60,537 nucleotides of DNA from contig CAYVTD010000014.1 of assembly GCA_964454445.1 (NCBI GenBank), positions 1 to 60,537 on the forward strand, given 5' to 3'. The position numbers and the translations under genes are program-made. This stretch comes from CAYVTD01 sp964454445 (lineage in GTDB: Bacteria > Bacteroidota > Ignavibacteria > Kapaibacteriales > UBA2268). Shown here in pieces: positions 53,639 through 60,537 of this stretch. Each line of letters starts with the position of its first letter. Position 1 is the first letter of the stretch. The notes beneath the pieces were generated by a model. That model was given only the letters and a program-made list of their open reading frames with translations. It ran no database searches and was not told the DNA's origin.

Positions 53639-54949
53639 ATGGCAAGCCAATCGGAGATATTAAATAAAGTCGAAACTACCGTGAAGAAAGCAAAAGGTCG
53701 CGTCTCGCCTTCTGACATTGTTGCGGAAACCGGCTATGCCTTAACAGAGGTAAACGACACTCTCAAGCGTCTTCTCGAGCTTTACGAAAGCAAAGTAACG
53801 ATGAACAAGCAATCGGGCGAGGTTGCTTTTTACTTCAAATACCCTTTAGTAAAAAGAGCAAGCAAATCGCTGAAAGAGCAAATGTTTGTTATCCTTACTT
53901 TTTTGTGGAAGACGTTCCAAACTATATATAAAGCATCAATTGCCGTTATCCTTGTGGTTTACACTGTCATTTTTGCGATTATTCTTTTGTTTTTAATGTC
54001 CCGTGGAAGCAACAACGATAGAGACGATGGTTCGCGAATTGTTGGTGCACTCTTTCGAGCAATTTTCGAAGCACTTCGATTTGTTGCTATCAATAGGGCT
54101 TTAGAATACTATTATGATCCGTCGGGAATGCGCTACAAACAGTATGCACAGGAAGAAAACAAGGGTGTCGGTTTCATTCAATCAGTCTTCCAGTTCGTTT
54201 TTGGACCGGATATGCCTAAGTATGACCCATTAAACGACGACAAAGAGTTATTGGCTTATATTAGGAAAATAGGCTACAAAATAAGCTCCGCAAAAATTAT
54301 CGAGCTGACAGGTGTAAATTACGATGAAGCAGATTCCCGACTAGCACGCTATATTTCAAAATTTGACGGAGAAGCTTATATTAATAGCGATAATGTATTA
54401 ATAGTCGAATTCCCGCGAATGACCGCAAAAGTTAGCAATGAATTACTGGGCGGAAAAATTGAGTATTATAAAGACGAAATCGAGCCACCTTATGAGCTTA
54501 CTGGCAACAGCCCGGGTAGAAATTTCTTAATCGGAGCATTAAATATTTTCAATTTGATAATGTCGCTCAAAGTTACACAATTACTTTCGCCAATGCCAGA
54601 ACTAAATGGTGCTCTTTGGGCAATAGGCTTGGTACCTCTGGTGTTTTCTGCCTTATTTTTTTTAATACCATTAATGAGAATCCCATACATCAAAAAGCAG
54701 CAAAAAATGAGACGAAAGAACATAATCCGCAAGAAACTAATAGGAGCTATCGCATATTTTGACGATGTCGGATTGCCAGAAAAAGAAATATTCCATTATG
54801 CAAAAATTACTCCTGAGGAAACAAAACTTGCCGAATCGGTCTTGAAAAAATTGTTGATTGAACTTAACGGTGAAGTTAATTTAAATGCAAATGGAGCAGC
54901 TATTTACTCTTTTCCAAGATTTTATGCTGAAATGAAAGCAGTAAAGTAA
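53639..54949 (+). CDS. Membrane protein with three winged-helix-like repeats, unknown function
   Basis: 436 aa, family not recognised. Three homologous modules of about 60 residues can be aligned by eye: near 8-70, 200-262 and 368-430. Each has a helix-turn-helix-like pattern ending in a beta-hairpin with a YF/FPR-type tail (VAFYFKYPL, VLIVEFPRM, AAIYSFPRF). Between modules 1 and 2 lie one or two TM segments (about 80-121) and a possible fluorescence of acidic, Asp-rich loop; between 2 and 3 lie two more (about 297-350). Repeats inside a membrane protein suggest cytosolic ligand- or nucleic-acid-binding domains. A TOPRIM-like gene starts 44 bp later. Confidence 0.6.
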   Translation: MASQSEILNKVETTVKKAKGRVSPSDIVAETGYALTEVNDTLKRLLELYESKVTMNKQSGEVAFYFKYPLVKRASKSLKEQMFVILTFLWKTFQTIYKASIAVILVVYTVIFAIILLFLMSRGSNNDRDDGSRIVGALFRAIFEALRFVAINRALEYYYDPSGMRYKQYAQEENKGVGFIQSVFQFVFGPDMPKYDPLNDDKELLAYIRKIGYKISSAKIIELTGVNYDEADSRLARYISKFDGEAYINSDNVLIVEFPRMTAKVSNELLGGKIEYYKDEIEPPYELTGNSPGRNFLIGALNIFNLIMSLKVTQLLSPMPELNGALWAIGLVPLVFSALFFLIPLMRIPYIKKQQKMRRKNIIRKKLIGAIAYFDDVGLPEKEIFHYAKITPEETKLAESVLKKLLIELNGEVNLNANGAAIYSFPRFYAEMKAVK

Positions 54950-54993
54950 TGTTTTAATTATATCTTAATCCTGTTTTTTCTAATAAAAAAAAT

Positions 54994-55524
54994 ATGAAGC
55001 CATTTGGAAGATTATATATTTTTGTCGAGGGCAGCGATGATGAAAGATTTTTTCTTTCCGTCGTAGTGCCTTTGTTTAAAAAGTTTTACACTAACGTTGA
55101 TATATTAAAATATGCCCAATGGAAAAAGAAGAAAGTCAATTTGTTTATTCAAAGCATTGAAACTTTAAAGTTTGATTATATTTTCACTCGCGATATCGAC
55201 CAAGCAAAAACTGTTGCTGAGAAAGCTAATGAAATGACCGCTCGCTACGAAGCGCTAAGAAAAGATACTATTACAGTCGTTATCGCAGAAATTGAAAGCT
55301 GGTACTTGGCAGGACTTAATAAGCTGGAATCAATTGACTTACGAATTGATTACCTTGAAGACACCCAAGCCATTGTTAAAGAAGATTTCAATATGATTTA
55401 CAATGGAAGATTTCGTTCGAGAATTGATTTTATGCGTGAGATCCTAAAACGATTCTCTATTAGTACGGCGATGGACAAAAATAATTCATTTCGAACTTTT
55501 ATAGCAAAATATGAATTACAATGA
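54994..55524 (+). CDS. Free-standing TOPRIM/RloB-like (DUF4276-like) protein
   Basis: 176 aa. IFVEGSDDERFF near the start has the TOPRIM-type Glu-Gly-x-Asp (E12, D15), and TRDIDQ (D67, D69) forms the second acidic motif. AEIESWYLAGL (E99, E101) resembles the ExExW segment of RloB/DUF4276 proteins. TOPRIM domains occur in topoisomerases, primases and OLD-type nucleases, including phage-defence proteins. The gene overlaps its successor by 4 bp (ATGA), so the two are translationally coupled. Family placement is by motif only. Confidence 0.55.
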   Translation: MKPFGRLYIFVEGSDDERFFLSVVVPLFKKFYTNVDILKYAQWKKKKVNLFIQSIETLKFDYIFTRDIDQAKTVAEKANEMTARYEALRKDTITVVIAEIESWYLAGLNKLESIDLRIDYLEDTQAIVKEDFNMIYNGRFRSRIDFMREILKRFSISTAMDKNNSFRTFIAKYELQ

Positions 55525-55862
55525 AAAAGAGAGAGCTTAAAAAGAAAGATCTTAAAATAGAAGTTAAGCTCACTTGGCCTGGCATCAAGGGCAGTTATAA
55601 GCATTTATTTCAAGTCGATGAAGAATCTTCCATTTCTATAGTGCCAAAATCGGAGCTTATCAAGGCAGGTTTCAAACCCGAAGGCACATTACTCGTCAAA
55701 AACGACGGTGGTAGTTTCCAACATTGGGAATATTGCCTTGCTGTCTTTGAAATAGATGGCGAAATGATGCACGGTAGAGTGGTTATGGGACCAGAAAATT
55801 CCACTCCTGTGCTTGGTTGGTGGGTTTTAAAGGATTTTAGAAACCAAAGAAGAAGGGTATAA
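55521..55862 (+). CDS. Retropepsin-like (clan AA) fold with degenerate active site
   Basis: 113 aa. The pattern QVDEESSISIVPKSELIKAG, then FKPEGTLLVKNDGGSF, a strand FEIDGEMMHGRVVMGPEN and TPVLGWWVLKDF follows the layout of small clan AA aspartic proteases (VDSGAt-SVvP...L...G, then ...LLG...L). D33 occupies the catalytic Asp position, but the Ser/Thr-Gly that should follow is Glu-Glu. It is therefore likely inactive or repurposed. Coupled by ATGA to the TOPRIM-like gene. The homology is my pattern reading and needs a profile search. Confidence 0.4.
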   Translation: MKKRELKKKDLKIEVKLTWPGIKGSYKHLFQVDEESSISIVPKSELIKAGFKPEGTLLVKNDGGSFQHWEYCLAVFEIDGEMMHGRVVMGPENSTPVLGWWVLKDFRNQRRRV

Positions 55863-56045
55863 GAGTTTATAAAATAAAACTCTTTAATCAACTTTTGTTA
55901 AAGTCAACATATAAACATTTATAGAAAAAAACCTTGATTTCAAATTAAAACAACTTAAATATATTACAATAATCATAAGAATTTTATTAAAATTCATTCG
56001 TCAAAAGATAAAAGCTCAATATCATAATTGGAATATGGAGAAGTA

Positions 56046-56231
56046 ATGGCTGAGGAATTAATTAGAAATGTGATAAGAGACACGCGAAAAAATGTGAAAT
56101 ATGTCATTTTTTCTCATCGTAAGCTCGATAGAAAAGAAATGCTTAGGGAAATAAGAGAATACAATATGATTTCTTATCACATCAGAACAAAGAGCGATTC
56201 GACTATAGAAATAACAGCGAAATTCGCATGA
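56046..56231 (+). CDS. Small protein A of a tandem paralogous pair
   Basis: 61 aa from the ATG at 56046 (GGAGAAG upstream; the frame is open back to a TTG at 56028). It contains VIRDTRKNVKYVIFSHRKLD and a basic helix RKEMLREIREYN. It aligns with the next gene over its first 35 residues (RDTR, Y-I-S, L--KE--R-I). Both are soluble, basic and of unknown family. It overlaps gene B by 4 bp (ATGA). Confidence 0.6.
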   Translation: MAEELIRNVIRDTRKNVKYVIFSHRKLDRKEMLREIREYNMISYHIRTKSDSTIEITAKFA

Positions 56232-56428
56232 AAATACTTCCTGATAGCATAAAGAAATACCGTTACATTGTGAGGGATACTCGCAATCAGATAACTTATT
56301 TCATTTATTCTTCCAAGGAATTGACCAAAAAAGAAAAGATTCGACATATACATTGCCATCTTCATCAAAATGGCTATGAGTTACCCGAAGAAGGTGCAAT
56401 TGTTAATGTGATTTGTGGAGAGATGTGA
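56228..56428 (+). CDS. Small protein B of a tandem paralogous pair
   Basis: 66 aa. YRYIVRDTRNQITYFIYSSK followed by ELTKKEKIRHIHCHLHQNGYELPEEG parallels the preceding protein, so this is a tandem duplicate. It differs by a longer C-terminus. It is translationally coupled to A by an ATGA overlap, in a region with an IS remnant directly downstream. Function unknown. Confidence 0.6.
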   Translation: MKILPDSIKKYRYIVRDTRNQITYFIYSSKELTKKEKIRHIHCHLHQNGYELPEEGAIVNVICGEM

Positions 56429-56455
56429 ATGTTTTTTCGTGTTTTATTAGATAAA

Positions 56456-56961
56456 TGAACTGCCCCCAAAAAGGTGGGTCCACTCCATATTTTGCTCCAC
56501 ATGGAAATGGAAAACTGGCAAAAATTTTGTTAGTTTAAATTTGGAGGTTAATTATGTCAAAGCAAAAAAATACTCGGCAGAAGAAAAAGTAATGATTCTT
56601 CGAGAACATTTAGAAAAGAATGTTCCTATCAGCGATTTGTCCGACCAACACGGATTGAGTCCAAATGTTATTTATTTATGGAAAAAACAGTTGTTTGAAG
56701 GTGCTACTGCACTATTTGAGAGGAAATCAAACAAGCCAGAACGTGAGAAATCAAAATATAAAGAACGAATTGAAGAACTCGAGCATAAGCTGTCCGGCAG
56801 GGAAAATCTCATTTCTGACCTCGTGACAGATTTAATTGAAACAAAAAAAAAGCACTTTGGGGAAGCCTACGAAAAAAATTGAAAGCAAGACAAGATAAGT
56901 TGGATAAAGCAACTGAGAAACGTATAGAGTATTGGAAGTCAAAAAAGAAAGTTGGATAATT
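56456..56961 (+). mobile_element. IS3-type insertion sequence remnant
   Basis: The left end reads TGAACTGCCCCCAAAAAGGT at 56456, typical of IS3-family inverted repeats, and is followed by an OrfA-like gene. No OrfB and no matching right end (GTGG...GGGGGCAGTTCA) were found downstream, so the element is truncated. Its right boundary is uncertain; I stop where coding similarity ends. Confidence 0.65.
56554..56882 (+). pseudogene. IS3-type OrfA transposase (helix-turn-helix), frameshifted
   Basis: A good ribosome-binding site (GGAGG, 56543-56547) stands before ATG 56554, but that frame ends after 12 codons. Continuing in the neighbouring frame from the A7 run at 56564-56570 gives KYSAEEKVMILREHLEKN, then PISDLSDQHGLSPNVIYLWKKQLFEGA and a helical C-terminus ending KKKHFGEAYEKN. 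This is the IS3/IS911 OrfA HTH layout (about 110 aa). One missing A explains the break. A second run of nine A (56842-56850) near the end might also shift the frame. Confidence 0.7.
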
Positions 56962-57355
56962 CAATTATTTTACTTATTTTTGAATTGTCGGAAGAAGCGG
57001 AAACAGGCTCTGCAGGAGTGCAACTTGTCAGGAATATTCCGATATACGGGTTAATGATTGAAGGGCAGTCGTTGGATGCTCTCAATTTCTACAAAATTAA
57101 CCTGTTTCATATCCCTTAAAAACTCATTAATATTTTATTCATTATTCCATTTCACGCTGGAGCAGTACATTTTAGAACTAGTGTTAACTTTAAAGATAAT
57201 AGCGAAAGGGATTGATTTTAAAATACTCAGAATGAAAAATAATTAGATTCTACATGCTTAGATATAGTAGTTTTTTAGTAGTGAAATTTTGATAAATAAT
57301 TGGATATTTAATCCAATTAAATAAATATTATTAATAATTTTGTTGAAAGGTTCAA
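56962..57355. other. Gene-poor stretch after the IS remnant
   Basis: No intact gene. A weak open frame from about 56955 to a stop at 57117-57119 (contains ELSEEAETGSAGVQLV) looks like a coding remnant of unknown origin. A perfect palindrome AATTGGAT-N5-ATCCAATT lies at 57298-57318, and TAATTTTG at 57335-57342 matches the -7 consensus very close to the next start. Confidence 0.3.
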
Positions 57356-57979
57356 ATGAAACAGATTCTACTTTTAGGTTTTTTCCTTATCTTTTTCGCA
57401 TTGGAAGGGGAAGCAATTGCACAATGCAGAACTGGTTATACACCTATGCAGATTAATATGAATGTTAACGGATGTCCATATGTTGTTGATCTATGTGTAA
57501 AATGTTCAGTCCTAGGACAATTACCAGGTAGTGTTTATGTAAGGGGATTTATGCAAATACCTATGATACCTCCTTGTGTTCAAACACTAACCGCTCAACA
57601 AGTTCTTCAATATATTGAGACCTATGTAACAAGTCCCGAATACTATTATACTTGGTTATGCCAAAATCAATATGGCACTCCACCTTGCCCCGACCAATCC
57701 CAACCAATCGAAATGAGTCACTGGAGTTGTTGGAAAGTTGAGATGATTGAATATTTTGGTCAACAATCACTTTACTATCATATATGTGGTGATGCGTACT
57801 GCTATGAAAAATTTTCTTGGTGCTATGATTCTATATTAAAAAAATACAATAGGACTGTAATTGAAGGGCCTACTCAAGTTGGTACTCCTACATGCACATT
57901 AGAAGCATGGCAAATAATATTGCCAACACAAGTTGGTCAAGAAAGTCCTTGTTTTATTATGCATAATGCATGTCAATAA
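57356..57979 (+). CDS. Secreted cysteine-rich protein, unknown function
   Basis: 207 aa with a signal peptide ending near AIAQ. The mature part has 14 cysteines, recurring as NGCPYVVDLCVKC, CPDQ, HWSCWK, ICGDAYCYEKFSWCYD and ending in NACQ. The even cysteine count and wide spacing suggest disulfides in an extracytoplasmic protein. No domain is recognised. Aromatic and Pro-rich composition (YYYTWLC, WSCWKVEMIEYFG) is unusual for this window. It is followed by a 10-bp inverted repeat and then a long T9SS protein. Confidence 0.75.
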   Translation: MKQILLLGFFLIFFALEGEAIAQCRTGYTPMQINMNVNGCPYVVDLCVKCSVLGQLPGSVYVRGFMQIPMIPPCVQTLTAQQVLQYIETYVTSPEYYYTWLCQNQYGTPPCPDQSQPIEMSHWSCWKVEMIEYFGQQSLYYHICGDAYCYEKFSWCYDSILKKYNRTVIEGPTQVGTPTCTLEAWQIILPTQVGQESPCFIMHNACQ

Positions 57980-58027
57980 ATACTATATTTTTGATATTGA
58001 ATCAAAAATTTAAAAACATAATGATAA

Positions 58028-58065
58028 TATGCTCAGGGGTAGGTCGTTTAATACTCCTGAGCATA
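58028..58065 (+). terminator. Possible terminator between the Cys-rich and T9SS genes
   Basis: TATGCTCAGG (58028-58037) and CCTGAGCATA (58056-58065) form a 10-bp stem with an 18-nt loop 49 bp after the stop codon. No clear T-run follows, so it may instead be a transcribed hairpin. Confidence 0.4.
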
Positions 58066-58101
58066 AAATAAACTAATTTTATACTAAGAAAAATAAAATT
58101 A

Positions 58102-60429
58102 ATGAAAAAAATAATATTTTTAATGGCTTTATTGAATACATACACTTTTGTCTTTGCCAGAGATTTAAATATTACGCCGATCATCCTTAATTTCAAAGGT
58201 ATAGTGGTCAATAATAATATTACAGTAGCTTTTGCCGATTTTGGTTCAGCATTGATAAGTAGAAATAACGAAATTAGCTGGGAACAAAAACGAATTTTTA
58301 CTGGTGGAGACATTGTTAATGTTTTTATAGATGGTAATAATGTGATTGCCTTTAATAATCGAGGTGAAATAGCTGGCTCGATTGATTCCGGTAATAATTG
58401 GACATATCAAAAGAAACTTGATGATTCTGTACTTTCTGTGATAAAATATTCCGAAGGTTATTTTGTCCGAATGAGAAATAAACTGGTTACTTTATCTGAT
58501 AAATTTGAGAAATTAAATGAGAAGCTAATTGAATCTAAGGTGTTGTCCCAAATAGGTTTTTATTATAAACCTAATTACAATAAATCATTACTTGTAGTTG
58601 GAAATAAATTTATTGCCGAGTTTGATTCTTCTGTATTTATTCGTTTTGGCTTTGATTTGAAACCTATTGATACTTTGAAATTACAAAAGCAAATCAAATT
58701 GGGAGATTATCTATCAGGTTATAGGATGTTTTACGATTCAAATTTTATTTACTTCAAGCATAGCTATAAAGATTTAAAAGGAGCAATGTATTCTGCAGTT
58801 TTCAGAACTAATGATTTTAAAAATGTTGAAAAGTATATTGATAGTCTAACAGCTGAAAATTTTTATTCTATATATAAAGGAAAGTTATTTTCACTAAGTA
58901 ATAGTATTAATAAAAAGCTTACGGATACAACTAAACTTACTAATAATCAAATAAATATATATTTCAAGGAATCAGAAGTTGCAGATGATAAGCAGTATAT
59001 TCTGGGTGACAGAAAAATACTGGAAATTTTAGATTTGAAAGATAGTTCTTTAAAAGTAATTTCTGATTATTCTGACCTATCACTTTCAGTAGTCCCAGAT
59101 AAAATAAGTAATCAATCTTATTTGTTTTATTCTTCAACTTCAAGAGTTTATAAATCAGATAATAACAGTACGACAATACTTCCAACTATTGACAAGTCTA
59201 GTCCTAAATATCAGCAAAGATTCGATCTGTATAATATAAGAAATCGTTATTTTGATAATACACTGAATAAACTTTACCTTTTTGGTGACCCCTATGTAAC
59301 TAATCAGGGAGTAATCTGGACATCTGACAATGAAGGCAAAACATTTGATTCTACATTTATGGAGCGAATTTACTATCCTTTAACTTCTCCATTTTATAGA
59401 AATGCATCATTAGTTAAAAATAATATTCAAAAAAGAGGAGATGAATTTATCTTTTCGGATGGCTTCATGTTATCACCACAAAAGGTTGTATATTCATCAA
59501 TAAATACTGTTAAAGAAAATGGTAAATTAGTTAAAACTGTTTTAGATTCAAACCTCACTTTTAATTATATATATTCAAAAGATACAAACTCGTACCTAGC
59601 ACATAGTTGTAATGTAATAGATAGTACGAGTCAAATAATTTATACCAGCAATGCTGGTATAAGTTGGGAAATTATTCATAAATACCCTCTCAATGAGACG
59701 GTAGGTGATGTCTGCGAAATTGAAGTAAATGGGAAAAAATATATAGCTCTTACTCATATCGATTATACTAATTATCCAATAATCAATGGTTTATATCTTG
59801 ATGTTATTGATAAAGAAAGTTTAAAATTTTCAAGGATAGCTATGTGGGGTTCCAAAGTTGATGCTGAATATGGCATGTATGGAATAGCTGTTACAAGCGA
59901 TGGAGAAAAAGCTTATATCTCATTTCAAGATACATTATTTGTGACAAATGATTTGTTCAAAAAAAATAATTGGAGCTATTATCTTCTACCTGAAAATGGC
60001 AGAATTATGAGACCTTTAAAAAAATTCGACAATAAGTTTTATTGTCTTTATACTGACAAAGATAATCCATATGGCTCAAGTATGTATTGGATTGAACCTT
60101 TAGATACTCTCATATCAGGGGTAAATGAAGTTAATGTTGATGTTACTGGATACCTTTTTGCATATCCAGCTTTCCCAACTCCAACAACAAATATTGTCAA
60201 GTCTCTAATTTATTGGGATTCATTAAATGAATTCAGTTCGATGAAAATTAATGTTTATAATATATTTGGAGTAAAAATAGATACAAAGAACTTAATCTCA
60301 TTAGATCCTGTCTCATTAAATAGTGGTTATTTAATTTGGAATTGTTCACAACAGGAATCAGGTGTATATTTGATTAATCTAAATTATTCAAACAAATCAT
60401 TAATAATTAAGGTATTAGTTAACAAATAA
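58102..60429 (+). CDS. Long secreted protein with T9SS C-terminal domain (photosynthesis-like/propeller repeats)
   Basis: 775 aa with a signal peptide (about 20 residues) and a body of beta-propeller-like repeats typified by IDSGNNWTYQKKLDDSV, WTSDNEGKTFDS and TSNAGISWEIIHKY (the S-D-N-G-x-x-W/F kelch/BNR-like pattern). The C-terminus (from LFAYPAFPTPTTNIVKSLIY) resembles a Por secretion sorting domain with PxP and a final GVYLINLNY strand, but the motif is divergent. Such proteins are surface-bound or released by the type IX machinery. No enzymatic domain seen. Single gene, followed by an IS-like end. Confidence 0.75.
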   Translation: MKKIIFLMALLNTYTFVFARDLNITPIILNFKGIVVNNNITVAFADFGSALISRNNEISWEQKRIFTGGDIVNVFIDGNNVIAFNNRGEIAGSIDSGNNWTYQKKLDDSVLSVIKYSEGYFVRMRNKLVTLSDKFEKLNEKLIESKVLSQIGFYYKPNYNKSLLVVGNKFIAEFDSSVFIRFGFDLKPIDTLKLQKQIKLGDYLSGYRMFYDSNFIYFKHSYKDLKGAMYSAVFRTNDFKNVEKYIDSLTAENFYSIYKGKLFSLSNSINKKLTDTTKLTNNQINIYFKESEVADDKQYILGDRKILEILDLKDSSLKVISDYSDLSLSVVPDKISNQSYLFYSSTSRVYKSDNNSTTILPTIDKSSPKYQQRFDLYNIRNRYFDNTLNKLYLFGDPYVTNQGVIWTSDNEGKTFDSTFMERIYYPLTSPFYRNASLVKNNIQKRGDEFIFSDGFMLSPQKVVYSSINTVKENGKLVKTVLDSNLTFNYIYSKDTNSYLAHSCNVIDSTSQIIYTSNAGISWEIIHKYPLNETVGDVCEIEVNGKKYIALTHIDYTNYPIINGLYLDVIDKESLKFSRIAMWGSKVDAEYGMYGIAVTSDGEKAYISFQDTLFVTNDLFKKNNWSYYLLPENGRIMRPLKKFDNKFYCLYTDKDNPYGSSMYWIEPLDTLISGVNEVNVDVTGYLFAYPAFPTPTTNIVKSLIYWDSLNEFSSMKINVYNIFGVKIDTKNLISLDPVSLNSGYLIWNCSQQESGVYLINLNYSNKSLIIKVLVNK

Positions 60430-60460
60430 AAATTGCATTATAAATAATTAATAATTGAAT

Positions 60461-60537
60461 TGTGAAAGTTCCCCAAAAAAGAGGACACTGAGTTAAGATA
60501 GTAAAAAATTAATTATATTGCTATCAGAAAGGGGTAC
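60461..60537. mobile_element. Left end of a further IS-like element, cut by the window edge
   Basis: TGTGAAAGTTCCCCAAAAAA then GAGGACACTGAG resembles the left end at 56456 (shared CCCCAAAAA-GG-AC pattern). The sequence runs out before any gene. It suggests a second insertion of the same family. Confidence 0.45.

Noticed and set aside
57058..57246. 62-aa open frame after the IS remnant
   Set aside because: No ribosome-binding site and a biased hydrophobic composition; it overlaps a different remnant frame and looks spurious.
1..60537. CRISPR array, rRNA genes, prophage or integrase genes
   Set aside because: No regularly spaced direct repeats, rRNA-like blocks, phage structural genes or integrases were seen.

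Overview
The window reads as a chromosomal segment of an AT-rich, Gram-negative bacterium of the Bacteroidota/FCB group. Pointers are two proteins with type IX secretion-style C-terminal domains, two Omp28-type proteins, two TonB-dependent receptor/DUF4249 lipoprotein pairs, a DUF6029-like barrel, the gene order uppS-bamA-ompH-ompH-lpxD, and promoters of the Bacteroidota form (TTTG-N19-TAnnTTTG, matched exactly upstream of an HU gene). The NAD-linked [FeFe]-hydrogenase together with the T9SS and Omp28 genes fits an anaerobic or facultative lineage outside the classical Bacteroidia, such as Kapabacteria or Ignavibacteria. That placement is inference.

Layout. 1-5.8 kb: end of a TolC-like gene, RND adaptor, RND pump, then an MFS transporter. 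5.8-9.4 kb (minus): Omp28 lipoprotein, DUF6029-like barrel, TPR protein, tRNA-Asn with a long terminator hairpin. 9.6-15.7 kb: SugE/Gdx-like exporter, TamB-like giant protein, MltG. 15.8-17.6 kb: a decayed patch with an OsmC gene cut short, a RAYT transposase remnant beside a perfect palindrome, and a frameshifted OmpA-like gene. 17.9-22.4 kb: trimeric NAD-linked [FeFe]-hydrogenase with candidate operators (one Rex-like) upstream and a strong terminator downstream, then a repeat-bearing gap. 22.8-29.7 kb (minus): SGNH lipoprotein, FadL-like porin, and a four-gene signalling module (small protein, HDOD, sensor kinase, receiver-kinase hybrid). 29.8-35.7 kb (minus): envelope biogenesis operon. 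36-42.1 kb: HU, a 30-residue COX24-type basic protein, TonB receptor/DUF4249 pair 1, secreted Omp28 protein. 42.3-50 kb: ispF, YeiH-type transporter with a small membrane partner, mreB-DUF3108-mreC-mreD, PHP phosphoesterase, SerA-like dehydrogenase. 50.2-53.4 kb: TonB receptor/DUF4249 pair 2. 53.6-60.5 kb: an accessory region with a three-repeat membrane protein, a TOPRIM/RloB-like gene coupled to a degenerate retropepsin-like gene, two tandem paralogous small genes, an IS3-type remnant, a cysteine-rich secreted protein, a long T9SS cargo protein, and what looks like the start of another IS at the window edge.

The best candidates for something undescribed are in 53.6-56.4 kb: the membrane protein / TOPRIM-like / pseudo-aspartic-protease cluster and the adjacent overlapping paralogous mini-genes. 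The hydrogenase control region and the palindromic repeat elements are the most testable regulatory and mobile signals. Everything here comes from reading sequence and translations by eye; no database search was run, so family names rest on recognised motifs.
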